From Effrenium voratum (Eukaryota > Sar > Dinophyceae > Suessiales > Symbiodiniaceae), in NCBI GenBank assembly GCA_963377175.1, contig CAUJNA010001890.1:767815-831814 (forward strand): 64,000 bases of DNA, in the 5' to 3' direction. The position numbers and the translations under genes were made by a program. The notes below the pieces were generated by a model that worked only from the letters and a program-made list of their open reading frames with translations, was not told the origin of the DNA and did not search any database. Shown here in pieces: positions 53,213 to 63,800 of the stretch; position 1 is the stretch's first letter, and every line of letters begins with the position of its first letter.

Positions 53213-53339
53213 CTGTGGATGGTTGCGAAATCCGCTTCTAGCACCACCTAAGAAACCAGGGAATGACAGAGTTCCCCCCTGCAAATACCAACAAACAATG
53301 GTTTCATCATGGTGTTTTGGGCGGTCGTCCATCCACTGT
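53211..53339 (-). mobile_element. family B element
   Basis: TACTGTGGATGGTTGCGAAA and GTCCATCCACTGTA. Confidence 0.8.
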
Positions 53340-53347
53340 ATTACCTT

Positions 53348-53455
53348 GGTTGACGTTGGAAGGGGAGCAAAAATGATCAATTTTTAGCAGCTAGGTGAGG
53401 AGTTCCCACTGCACCACAATAAGCAAACATGTAAAATGTTACCCAACAACAACCA
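53348..53455 (+). mobile_element. family D element
   Basis: GTTGACGTTGGAAGGGGAGC to CCCAACAACAACCATC; lies within about 10 bp of the B element. Confidence 0.8.
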
Positions 53456-53494
53456 TCTTAATAACCCCAGCACATTTATATAAAGGGGTGTGCG

Positions 53495-53580
53495 ATTCTG
53501 GTTTTAGTGGGGATTTATATAGACCACTTTTGGAGGGGAACCCCCGCATATTCAAAAACAAGGGGGTTATATCCCCTACT
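53495..53580 (+). mobile_element. family I element
   Basis: GACCACTTTTGGAGGGGAAC and AACAAGGGGGTTATATCC. Confidence 0.5.
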
Positions 53581-53854
53581 CATAAGGGGTGGGGGACCTG
53601 GAAAATGCATATCTGCAGTTTTAAGGTCCCCTCGACATCCGGGAGCCAGGACATGACGCAAAGCCTCCTTCAACCGCCACTTAGGTGTTTTTTGACCTAC
53701 ATCTGGCAAGACCACAAATGGAGATACACCCTTGCATGCCCTCGCATGACTCAAGTGATGGCTATTTACATATGAACCTGGTCGCAAATACCTCCGCGCT
53801 CAACACCCAGCCGCTCAGCATGCGCTATCCGCTGCACGCAAGCGCTTTGCGCAG

Positions 53855-54095
53855 TCCTTCAAATCCGCTTACGTTCAGCGGCCGGAAGCAGATTTCGTGG
53901 TGCGACAGCAGATTTCTGGCAAAAAACCCGCTAGCGCGCTGAAACTGGCGTGAGCGGCTTTCGGCCGCTGGGCGGCTACCGGCCGCTGGGCGTAAGCGGA
54001 TTTGCCAGCGTGCTAGCGGATTTCAGGCTGGAAATCTGCTGCCGCGCCACGAAATCTGCTTCCGGCCGCTGGGCGTAAGCGGATTTGCACTCTTC
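53855..54095. repeat. inverted and direct repeats with GCGTAAGCGGATTTGC core
   Basis: AAATCCGCTTACG...CCGGAAGCAGATTTCGTGG at 53858-53902 is inverted at about 54046-54090; a further GGGCGTAAGCGGATTTGC copy is at 53988. No coding frame convincing. Confidence 0.8.
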
Positions 54096-57000
54096 CTTAA
54101 CGCGATGGCTTAGCGATGCACTAGTCCCAAGTGCAACCAAAGGGTTCGAGACGCCACCGGGATGAAGGAATCCAACAAAGTAAAGAGATGCACGAGGAGT
54201 CAGGCGGCTGTTTTTTCGCCCGCGCAAAAGAACTGCAATAAGATGCTAGACTTTCAACAAAGGTGGCGCCGGGGTGGCGCCAAGGATCACATGCTCTCAC
54301 ATACATGCTCTCACACTTGTTTCAACATGTGACCAGACATGATGGCAAAGCAAATCTCATGTAATCTCACGAATAACGTATGATAGCGCACTATAGATTC
54401 TACGTGGGGAGAAAAATGCATAAACATAAAATGCATAAGGTACCTAGGTCCTCCCCCTAAATGCCTTTTCCTCTTAGAATGGGGGATGGGGTTATGAATA
54501 TGGGGTCGACATTAACATGGCTTCGGGTGTCCTTCTGGTTCGCTTTGAAAACCAAAACAAAGGGAGTACCAACCCCAAACAAGACATCCTGTGGAACATG
54601 TCAGCCTCGAATGCGGTGTTTCCCCCCCCCAAACGAGCAAAACGGGTCAAACTCAGCCATTTGGGAATCCAAGAAATCTACCTGGATTCTCCATGACCCA
54701 TTAAAAATGGGGGCCATGATTGGTGGTTTGGAATTGGCGGTTTGGAGGTTTCTGGCACACCTGAAAAGGAGTGTCTCTCAAACTAATGGCGGGGTCTGAT
54801 TATTTTCAAAGGGGTCCAAATGCAAATAACTTGCTTCCAGTACCGCCAACAAAACGGAAAACACACAACAACAAGTAAAATGTACCGATTCAGTCGCGTT
54901 GCTGGCAGGTCAAACAAGAACAACACATACCGCAGAGAAGTTCTACCAGTCTCGCATTTCTTCCCTCGTCCCTCCCCACTCCACCTGAACAAAGTGAACA
55001 GTACACAATTCTCACTTGCCCAGTTTGAACCTGGCTTTTCTGATTTTAAGCCAACAGAAAGCCCACCATTCATATTTGTTTCGGGGGGGGGGGAACCAAC
55101 AAAGACGACTTCACGGGACTCGCGATTCGCGGGGTTCGGAGCGACAGGTTCGAGGCTGGCGCTGGCTCCTCTCCAGCTCTTGGTGGACCATGGACCTTGG
55201 ACATTTTCCGCGAGGGAGCAACACATGGCCAGTGTTCAAAACCGTTTTGGGATCCCATTTTGGTTGACAGGTGAATTCACCACCCATTTTTGCAGAACCT
55301 ATTTTAGTGGTTGGATTGAATCGGATGTTCACCGGGGCTAACCGGGGTTTTGACCCATGGCCACATTTCGGCGGCTTCCAAATGCTTCTTGCCAAAGGTA
55401 CCAATCTCTCTTCTCTCCAAGAATCATGGAAGTGGAAAACCAGGCAAAAACAAGGGGGCAACAATCACCCTGTCCACTTCCATGATTGCTGAAACGTTTC
55501 AGTTGCCCTTCCACCAAATATCATGGATCCGGGAGCTGGTCCCTTTAAAACGAAAAGTTATCTTCCGGGACTGCCCAAACGTCGAAGGGTTCCATGGGAG
55601 GGTACCTTAGGGGATGAACGACTCCTGAAGCCAAAATGGCTGGTTGCCTATGGCTCGCCTGGGATCCACGGGGTTGGGTTTCAGGGGCTTCGAACCCAAA
55701 AAAACACCGGCCACATCATGAGTCAGCACTAACAGCGGTCGGTATTGAACTGCTGTACCCGGAAAAAGAGGGCGAAAATCATATCAACCATGCGGACATC
55801 CGCACCTATTTATGGTGCTGAAACTTAGCTTCACTTAGCCGGGGTTTGAGTGTGGCTCACCTCAAATTTAGCCCCCAAAGCGGCGGTGTCCTTTTGATGA
55901 AAAGGTTCTTTACATGGGATGACCATTGGTTGGAAAACCACAGATGATATCCCTCACACGGGAAAATTACCCATGGTCTTTTGAACATTGATCAACCCTA
56001 CTTGGCACCCCCGAAGCAAAACGGCAACTCTTGGAAGTGGACACAACCCATCAACAAGGACAATTGGGCGTGTCATGTTCTTCATCGTGTCCCTTTTCAG
56101 GTCGGTTTTCAAGGAGCACCAAAAAAAAACCATTTTTTGGGGTCCAACCTTAAAGACACACCCATAGATTGCCACCGAGCATCTACGGTGTACCCGCATT
56201 CGATGTCAGAATTTCGGTAACCGTCTGGGGTATGAGGGTACCCTTTCTGTGGTGGCTTAGAGGGAAACCACAAGGAAAACCTCCCAAAACGACGCATGCA
56301 CCCATTTGGAGGCACGGACATGCCCGCAAGATCCAGCCGATTCATGGGAATGTTTCTAGAGATTTGACTCAAGGAATCTCGGCCCCTGTTGTAAATCCAG
56401 CTCGAGACAAAAAGACGTGTTCCCACCAAAAGGATGCCTGGAGCATCCTGGACCCTCACAATTTTCTTGAACATATGGCCATGGGTCAAAATCCCGTACC
56501 CCCGGTGAACATCCCATCCCCACTAGAATAGACTAACATGGGTGGTGCACCCACCCCAGAACAGTGCCATTGGTTTTGACCCACAGCCATATTATGTCAA
56601 ACTTATGGTTGGTGAACTCCCTTTTCTTATGGGTAGTTCTTTCGGGTGCCGGTATGTTTTTGGGCCCGATAAATCCCCCTTAAATGATGTTTACAAAAGG
56701 GTCCGACCAATGAATACTCATTCAACTGCTGCTTGTATAGGCCCATGTATTAACCTATGGCCATGTTGGACCCTTTATGGGCTGATTTTCCCCTGGCCTA
56801 AGCCATAACTGAGGGTCAAATAACCCATAAAGTTGGGGGTTCATGGCAGGGGTTCATATATGTGCATGTACATTCAGCCTTTAAATCATCAATCGACGGT
56901 CGGCTCCCATGAGCTTCCACTGGCCCCGCTGGGTGTCAGAAAGAGAAGTGTTGTTTTTTGGTAAAGCAGTGGTTGTTCCCATGTAGCGTTGATGCTTATA
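54096..57000. other. region with few supportable genes
   Basis: A partial C element (54678-54730), a partial F element (55748-55860) and a P element (56474-56592). Weak coding pockets at about 54170-54300 and 55100-55215 (plus frame LALAPLQLLVDHGPWTFSAR). A poly-G run at 55083. Nothing firm. Confidence 0.4.
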
Positions 57001-57009
57001 TATGTATTT

Positions 57010-57110
57010 TCATATGTACAAATATATATATATATATATTTATTTATTTATTTATTTGTTTATTTATTTATTTATTCGTCTAGGTATGTATATATATATA
57101 TATATGCAAA
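57010..57110. repeat. (AT)n and (TTTA)n microsatellite
   Basis: ATATAT then repeated TTTATTTA, then ATATAT again. Confidence 0.95.
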
Positions 57111-57127
57111 AGAAACACACTATTCAG

Positions 57128-57439
57128 GCGACTTTCAGAGGTAGGATTTCCACCCAGCTGGGCGTCCGGACTGCAGATGTGTGGACACCTCAGATCTGGC
57201 TTCCGTGGGATCCCAAAAAAAAGCCAACGGAAGCCATCAAGAGATGTGAGCCTCGAAACAACCCGCGTTTTGGCATGGACCGTGCGGTTTCTACCTGGAG
57301 TCTCCTGCTGACCCGAAATAAAAATGGGTCCATGACCCCATTTTGGGTAATGACCAACCATTTTTAAAGGGTCATGGAGACTCTAGGTAGAGACTGTCAT
57401 CAGCCCCGGAGTTTTGAGGGTTCGAATCGGATCGCTTGA
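57128..57439 (+). CDS. two-exon gene end with an exact C-element intron
   Basis: Acceptor CTATTCAG; exon 57128-57299 (57 codons: RGRISTQLGVRTADVWTPQI, PWDPKKKPTEAIKRCEPRNN) ends ACCTGGA|GTCTCC. Intron 57300-57386 is the C element, ending ACTCTAG. Exon 57387-57439 continues in phase (RDCHQPRSFEGSNRIA) to TGA. Function unknown. Confidence 0.65.
57292..57390 (+). mobile_element. family C element acting as intron 57300-57386
   Basis: TCTACCTGGAGTCTCCTGC and GGAGACTCTAGGTAGA; near-perfect TIRs. Confidence 0.9.
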
Positions 57440-58151
57440 ATCGCTTTGGCACTGGTCGAATCAAACATCGAATCGAGCCGAATGCAATCGGCCATCCATG
57501 TTAGGTGGTGCTTGAAGTGTTTGGGAGTCCCTTTGGGGCCAAATCAAATTAACAGGCGTTGGCTTTGTCGTAAAATGGAGGGACCTCGCAATGTTCTTTT
57601 GCCGGTCAATTTCCCGAATTGGTGGATTGGATCGCTTTGGAGGAAACCCATCTACCCTCTACCAACACCAAGGGTTCAAATCCCAATCAAAACCATCAAC
57701 TAAGGGCGACCTAAAAAAAGGTGACACCCCCCCCCCCCGCTTGTTCCGGCTGCGGCTAAAAAAAAGTATCTTGTTCAATTTGGCCAAAATCATTGCCATT
57801 CTCTGGCAAAACAATCGATGTGTCTGTGTTCCTTCTTTTCTTGTGGTTTTAAAGGAAAACCAAATGGACCACCCACCAGTTTCGGGGATTCACTACAACA
57901 AAACATCCAAATGACAAGAGCAACTCGGGCTTGGGCGTTGCTTGGGCTGCGAAGGAGTCCATGTCCATCTAGGTCTGAGCCCTTTGGCTTTGAAGCGATG
58001 TGGAATTCGTTCAGGCCGAGTAAGTCAGGCGTTTCTAATAGGGGACCCCAACAAATTGTGCTCCTGTTGCACCCAATGTCGCTCGCTCAAAAGCCACTGT
58101 TTTAAGCGTTCCATTTGGTTGATCCGCGCTCGCTCGCTTGGTCTGCGGCAG

Positions 58152-58471
58152 GGAGCGTGAGCAGCTTCAAGCGCAAGTGCACAAAGAAACCCTCCAACTC
58201 CTCCAACGTCACCTGGCAGAGTGGAAGGGCCACAGAAAAAGAGGTATACCTGGACCCTCAAACTTCCAACTTGAAAGTTGGTTTTTGCAATCAAAAATTA
58301 TGGGTGAGTTCCCTTCTTTATGGGTAGTTTGAGGGCCCAGGTACACAGATAATAATACACTCGGCTTTGCTTCATGCTCAGCGAACCCTACAGTTGGGAG
58401 GAGACCCCAGAAAACTGGTAGGCCACGCACAATCATGCCCCCTGGAAAAGTCGGGAAACGTCTGCATCTAA
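58152..58471 (+). CDS. two-exon gene end with an exact H-element intron
   Basis: Acceptor TCTGCGGCAG. Exon 58152-58243 encodes a coiled-coil-like helix EREQLQAQVHKETLQLLQRH and ends AAAGAG|GTATACC. The intron 58244-58340 (97 bp) is essentially nothing but the H element, GTATACCTGGACCC...GAGGGCCCAG. Exon 58341-58471 continues in phase for 43 codons (HSALLHAQRTLQLGGDPRKL) to TAA. Cleanest introner case in the window. Product unknown. Confidence 0.65.
58244..58344 (+). mobile_element. family H element acting as intron 58244-58340
   Basis: GTATACCTGGACCCTCAAAC and GTTTGAGGGCCCAGGTAC are inverted and supply both splice sites. Confidence 0.9.
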
Positions 58472-58977
58472 GATCTTGTCAGGGGCCCCCATAGAACCCA
58501 GGGGCCGATGGCCGAATCCCAATAAAGGCTACTAGCGACTTCTAGCGCCTACGCAAGGGCTAGTCGAGTTTGCAGGGTGTACTCTTTTTGGGGTGCCCCC
58601 TTCGGGCGGCGCTGAGCATGAGAAAGCAAGAGAGAGTGGAGAGAGCGCTCGTTTTGGGCTTTGGGAGCCTTGGGACTCCTAGCCTTGGTCCACCCCCCCA
58701 AGGATTCCATAATCCCCGCATATCCAAACCGGGATGATTCCAGGAGATTCCTCTAACAATGTGGTTATTGGCCTTCCGTGTTGATCTGCAAGAGAGTACC
58801 CATAAGCAAATCACCAATTCCGGAATTATGGGTTGCATTTTGCAACCAGAAAGTACCTGAACCCCTCAATCAAACTACCCATTAGACCCGGGAATTCACC
58901 AACCATAGCTGTTGGCCAATTACATTGAAAAATGTTGACATGTTGGTTGGGTCCAGCCCCCCTCCCCCCCCCACCAC

Positions 58978-59120
58978 CATTTTGCTTTAACCCAAAAATC
59001 CAAGGGCCGAGGGGCGGCATAGGTCTCGTGCACATCCACACGCTGGTGCAGGAGAACCAGCAAGGGCCTGGAACTAAAGGCCCAAAGCTTTCGTTGGCCG
59101 AGAGCGACATGAGACATATC
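58978..59120 (-). CDS. coding-like exon, strand uncertain
   Basis: Frame RKLWAFSSRPLLVLLHQRVD then VHETYAAPRPLDFWVKAK; the plus strand is also open. Confidence 0.35.
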
Positions 59121-60064
59121 CAGCCATTTTGGGGCACCTGTTTTGACAGTTTCGCAACCATCCACAGTAGGTCTAAGGGATTTGGCCGTTGGGTGGGAGA
59201 ACTCTTGAAAACAACTCATGAATCATGGACCCCCATGAAAACAACTCTTGAAAACAACTCTTGAAACTACATATATATATATATATATGCCTCCTTTTCA
59301 TGGACCCTGGTTTTACTGCCTTTTGAGGTTTTATACAGTGAGCCACTTTTGAGGTGGTTCCCTATTAATCTTCATAGCCAGAAGGCAACGATGGATTACA
59401 CCAGGGTGAAAGTAGATCGCACAAATCCCTGACATTCTTGAATGATTTGAATATCACCTGGGACGGGCCATGAATCACTTTTTGCCGGGGTGATGTCTAA
59501 ACCTGGATTGGGAAACCTTGCGGATTGCTTTTGGCGATGGGAAAAACCGAAATCCCGAAAAGTGGAGGATCCCCAAAAAAGGTTCACGCCTTCATCAACT
59601 AACGCGGGGTTTACTCCTTTTGCGTTCCCGAACCATATGGTTAAAATGGTTGGTCATGGGAATCCTTCACTGTCGGAAAATCCCCCGCCCATGGTTGATT
59701 GATCCGGGGTCGCCATGAAAGCAACAAGCCCCGTATTTGTCGATCTGGGGGGTATCAATCCTGGGCAATTGTTTCCAAGCAGAAAGCTTTGGATTTAAGG
59801 GCGGAGAAGCACTTAAGGTCGTCCAAAAAGCCCCCAGCAATGACATTTGAGTGAAAGCGTTTGGCACAATTCCCTCATTTGGGACAAACCCATTGGTGCT
59901 TCAAACGAGCACCTGACATCATGTTTTTTCGTTGGGGGGAGTCCTCATTCCAAGATACGCCGACACCCAGATAATCCACGTTGGCGATAAATCATCCTGC
60001 ACCCAAAAAAAAACAAGAAGTGAATTCACCCCCATAATTGTGGGGCAGCAACCACCCACAACAA

Positions 60065-60225
60065 CGCATCCTTCAAAGGAATGTAGAGGGTCCGGAAGCT
60101 GTACTGCCCCCTATGCTGTACTTCAGAACCGCACCACGAACAAATAAATTCACGTCTCCCAACACTCGGTGCACTGAATCGATTCCACTGGCCCGCATGC
60201 TCGACAGAGGTAGAAACCAAAGGGA
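60065..60225 (-). CDS. coding-like exon
   Basis: Frame SVEHAGQWNRFSAPSVGRRE then FICSWCGSEVQHRGQYSFRT; boundaries not fixed. Confidence 0.4.
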
Positions 60226-60427
60226 CACCTCGAATCATATTTTTGTTTACTAATAGGAGTACCTGGTGTACCCATGAAAAATGGCGCAACGGTTAGACAA
60301 TTTGTTTTTCTCTAAACTAAACCAACCTCAAGCGGCACCCTGAAACATATTGACACACCCGAGCTGTTTGATATAAAGGGAAGCCCCCGTGGGGCTCGCG
60401 AAACCAGACTTGTGAAAATCGCTCACT

Positions 60428-60660
60428 GCCTCCGACCCATGTAAAGAATCGGGAGGGTGGATTCCATACCTACGGCGACTACCCTACTGTGGATGGACAA
60501 AATCCTGCACCACTTTGAAACCATGGGACACCATTTCTTGTTGGTATTTACCGGAGAATCATCCTTCCAGTGTTAGGTGGTGCAAGATTTCGCAACCATC
60601 CACAGTATTAACCTTCCCACTTATGGCCTGGGATTTGATTGTGACATGGCTCATCTGTGC
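60428..60660 (+). mobile_element. family F element interrupted by a B element
   Basis: F left half to GGCGACTACCC and right half TTAACCTTCC...TTTGATTGTGACATGGCTC are separated by B at 60485-60607. Confidence 0.8.
60485..60607 (+). mobile_element. family B element nested in F, TA duplicated
   Basis: TA|CTGTGGATGG...CCATCCACAG|TA; removing B and one TA restores the F consensus. Confidence 0.9.
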
Positions 60661-60668
60661 TACCCAAC

Positions 60669-60772
60669 TACCTCACTTCCCAAGTTGACTGGCCCAAAAA
60701 CTGTTTATTTACCACTAAAATGGTCCAAATCCAAAAAGTTTAAAGTCCACCAACTCAGGAAGTGAGCTACCA
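60669..60772 (+). mobile_element. family G element, complete
   Basis: CTCACTTCCCAAGTTG and CAACTCAGGAAGTGAG inverted. Region 60780-61620 contains an unresolved GC pocket near 61060-61200, open in three minus frames, and an H element (61262-61400). Confidence 0.8.
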
Positions 60773-61623
60773 TGTCCTTATACAAGACTCCTGGTAGCTC
60801 CCTAGGCTCCCTCCTCAAAGCCAAACTTGGATACCCCGAGGCTCGCTATCCCTTCGAAGCAGCTAGCAAGGTACTGGCGGAAGCTCCCCTGGCTTGGTGA
60901 CCCATTTTACAGTGGCCAACCGGGGGCAACCACCAGCCGCTTGCCAAGAAAAGGACTTACCCTGATTGGACTTAGGCCCAGTTATAGACTGTATATTCTA
61001 TTGTTTGCTTCCCTTTGAGCCACTGGTAAAATGTAAAAGGTATCCTAAGTCTACCCCAGTTACGGAAAATCCCCCCAGTCGTCGCTGAATCCTTCTCCAT
61101 CCCGCTCGCATCCGAAGTCGCGCATCCGAGGTCCGCCTGAAGTTTCCCGCAGCGGCTTTGAACCGCGTGTAGAAAACCTGAGCGAGGGAGCTCCCATGGG
61201 GGGAAATCCGTCCCGAACCCCAAAATTCCAAAACTTCATGGGAATTGGTGCAACCCACAATCATGGTTCGTGAATTCCCCTTCTTTAAAATGGAACTTCA
61301 ACAAAGGAATGATTGCAACCCGCAATTCTGGTTCGTTGTTTTTTTCTTTTTCTTTTTCTTCTTCTTTTGTTCATGGGTAGTTTGAGGGTTCAGAGTGCCC
61401 TAATTTGACCAATACCCACATGACAAGTCAAAGAACATGATATGTTCACAGTTCACAGACCTCGCCCTTCGATTTCTTGGGCACCACCCACCCTCGAAAG
61501 AAAACTGAGTTACCTTAGCCTGGTTGGTGCGATAGGCAGGGAATGAGTTGGAGTGACCACTGTTGCGACAATCCCCTATGTTTTATCCTCTGAGAGCATC
61601 CCCAAAACCGGCGCATTCGTAGA

Positions 61624-61830
61624 TTTCTTGGCCGCAAGTTGCGCAAGACAATCTTTGGGCGCCTGGCGCCTGGCCGGCAGAAATCGACATCGATAAAGCC
61701 CCAAATGAACGGTTCGACCCAACATGTGTTTCACTTTGGGCTTAACCTTGTGGAGAAATGCCCCAATTTTTTGGTCGAGGGGTTGCTGGTTTGCCGCATG
61801 TCATTTCAGCCAGGCGGGTTGCGGCGCTTC
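61624..61830 (+). CDS. coding-like stretch
   Basis: Frame RKTIFGRLAPGRQKSTSIKP then LVEKCPNFLVEGLLVCRM; boundaries unknown. Confidence 0.3.
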
Positions 61831-62163
61831 CCCCCCCCCCCCGTTTACTGGGAAAACAAGACACCCTTGGGTCAAAGTGGGCATCCCGAAAAGTTCCGAA
61901 TGGGTCAAACGGAGGTTGACGTGCCTAAGCCCCTTAAGAATTGGGTTCTTGCCCCAAAACTATGGAGTGAAATCCCCTTGAGGGTTCAGGTACATCTTTA
62001 CTTAAGTTGCTTGAACCCTTAGGCCTACTTCGCATTCTCTTCCCGGAAAAGGATAACATGGTCACGCCAAAGAGCAACCACCGGTCAACTTCACTTGGTT
62101 TCCTCAGAGCAAATTACCCTTGATTTCTGACATTTCGTCCGAATCTCATACCCTCCCTCTAAC

Positions 62164-62328
62164 ATGGAAGCTCCCAGTAATTGGAACCAAGTGTTCCAAA
62201 GAGCTGCCATGGAAAACCTGAGGATTCATGGCCACCAACCGCTTGAGTTCGCTGGTTCCCCAAATCGCTGGGTTGTATTTTTGGTTTTCCTTGTCTTGGT
62301 TGCTGTTGACCCCCTGCAAAAAGCTTAA
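62164..62328 (+). CDS. small ORF or first exon with hydrophobic segment
   Basis: ATG start MEAPSNWNQVFQRAAMENLR, then WVVFLVFLVLVAV. The last third overlaps a family N repeat (62289-62412), so it may be the start of an intron. Confidence 0.35.
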   Translation: MEAPSNWNQVFQRAAMENLRIHGHQPLEFAGSPNRWVVFLVFLVLVAVDPLQKA

Positions 62329-62427
62329 CTTTTTGGGGGTTTAGTGGACAACCCCTTGATTTCCCCAAAAAGTTAAAGTCTAAAGATCCAACCCAATAGC
62401 ACTCAAGTTGTAAACCAGCAAGTCCAT

Positions 62428-62538
62428 TTCGCACCACCTAAAAAACCCTTGGAATGACAGAACTCCCTCGTACCTTATGGTTTCACCCATGGTGTCTTCG
62501 GTGGTGCAAGACGCGGATTTCGCAACCATCCAGCGTAG
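62428..62538 (-). mobile_element. family B element
   Basis: GCACCACCTAAAAAACCC and GCGGATTTCGCAACCATCC. Confidence 0.7.
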
Positions 62539-62566
62539 TTACAAGCCAACCAAACCCAGTTTCCAC

Positions 62567-62689
62567 ATGTCGCATTGGAATTCCAAACGCCTGGACTAAA
62601 CATTCGTCCATCCACGTGTACTGCACGCGTTGCGAAGCTCGATCTGCCTGCGTCTGCACGGTCGCGCCCTCCTTGAGTTGGTGCTCCAC
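62567..62689 (-). CDS. 123-bp exon, phase 0 to 0
   Basis: Acceptor ATGGACAG and donor CAT|GTGGAA. Exactly 41 codons: VEHQLKEGATVQTQADRASQ then RVQYTWMDECLVQAFGIPMR. Strongly coding. Confidence 0.6.
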
Positions 62690-62811
62690 CTGTCCATGAG
62701 TTGACGCACAAAAATGGTGCGCTTGGAGGCGACCCAAGGTCCCATCTTTTGGTTGCAAGGCGACTTGGGCAACAATCAACCCTAAAAGGCTGTAAGTCCA
62801 CCATCATTTGG

Positions 62812-62896
62812 GTCAAAATCCCGTACCCGCAGTGAACATCCTAATCCCCACTAAAATAGACAACATGGTACCATTGGTTTTGACCCACCATCATAT
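62812..62896 (+). mobile_element. family P element
   Basis: TGGGTCAAAATCCCGTACCC and CATTGGTTTTGACCCACC. Confidence 0.7.
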
Positions 62897-62927
62897 CCAT
62901 CATCGATTGCTCTTTTTCTGTTTCAAG

Positions 62928-63258
62928 GGCCAAGAAGGGAACTGATATCCAATTTTGACCCAACAGACACCCTGCAAAAGTACGACTGTCACAACTGGGA
63001 CAACATCCTTGGGTACCTCCAAACTTTCAAAGGGTTTAAAGCCGGGGGGGTTCATGTGTTCCAGAAAGACCCCGCGACTATCTTTGTTCCTCTCTCTTTT
63101 GGGGACTCAAAAGTGGAACAGGGCCTTTTGCTGGTCAAACGCATGCAATCATTGCACAGACACTATAGCACACTTCCCCGAAACCTCAAGTTTACCTGTC
63201 AAACCAAAGATCCGCTTGAGGTCATTCCAACAACGCAACAGTTTTCTCTGCGGCAATG
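62928..63258 (+). CDS. long exon, about 110 codons
   Basis: Acceptor TTTTTCTGTTTCAAG, 31 bp after a P element. Frame DCHNWDNILGYLQTFKGFKA, FQKDPATIFVPLSFGDSKVE, LLVKRMQSLHRHYSTLPRNL; donor CAATG|GTGG or stop at 63274. Product unknown. Confidence 0.55.
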
Positions 63259-63340
63259 GTGGTCCACACATTGAACGACGGCCCTAACTGATTTTGATCA
63301 GGTGCCCCTTGGGATTCATCACCTGGGAAGGTCCTCTAAC

Positions 63341-63431
63341 CTGACCGGCTTCGCAAAAAGCGGCCACTGTTATGTTGGACGGCGCCGTAGTCGCGTCACC
63401 CCAAAACATAGCTTTCAAGGCTTGACGAAGC
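63341..63431 (-). CDS. 91-bp exon
   Basis: GCTGCCAG|...GGTCAG|GTTAGA; frame LRQALKAMFWGDATTAPSNI then TVAAFCEAGQ. Confidence 0.5.
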
Positions 63432-63462
63432 CTGGCAGCAGGATCCGTGATCAACGCGGTTC

Positions 63463-63636
63463 ATGATGCTCGTCACCGCAAAAGCCGTATTGGCTCTAGC
63501 TCTTGGCGCGCTGGGGATTGCAAACGCTTTCCAAACACATGCACAAGGTATTGAAACGGAGGAGGGCTCACGTGCTAACGGTTCAAAATCAAATATGAAA
63601 CACTACTTAGGTTCTGCAACCAGAGAAACTGTTTGA
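63463..63636 (+). CDS. 57-residue ORF with signal peptide and Phe at the cleavage site
   Basis: MMLVTAKAVLALALGALGIA then NAFQ: a textbook signal peptide with ANA|F. Phe right after cleavage is the hallmark of bipartite plastid-targeting leaders in algae with red-lineage complex plastids. A GTATTG donor (CACAAG|GT) follows, so this may be only the first exon. Otherwise it ends at TGA 63634. Confidence 0.4.
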   Translation: MMLVTAKAVLALALGALGIANAFQTHAQGIETEEGSRANGSKSNMKHYLGSATRETV

Positions 63637-63647
63637 GGTTGCTGGGC

Positions 63648-63800
63648 TGAGGAAACGGAAATGGAAAGGAAGCGGAAAGGCAATGGAAAAGGAAATGGAA
63701 CAGGAACTATCAGGAATTTGATAAGGAAATGGAAAGGACATGGGGAAATGAAGTGGAACAAATATGGAAAACACATGAAAAGGAAAGCAAATGAAAAGCA
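63648..63800. repeat. GGAAATGGAAA purine-rich tract
   Basis: Irregular GGAAATGGAA/GGAAAGG units on one strand. Confidence 0.85.
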
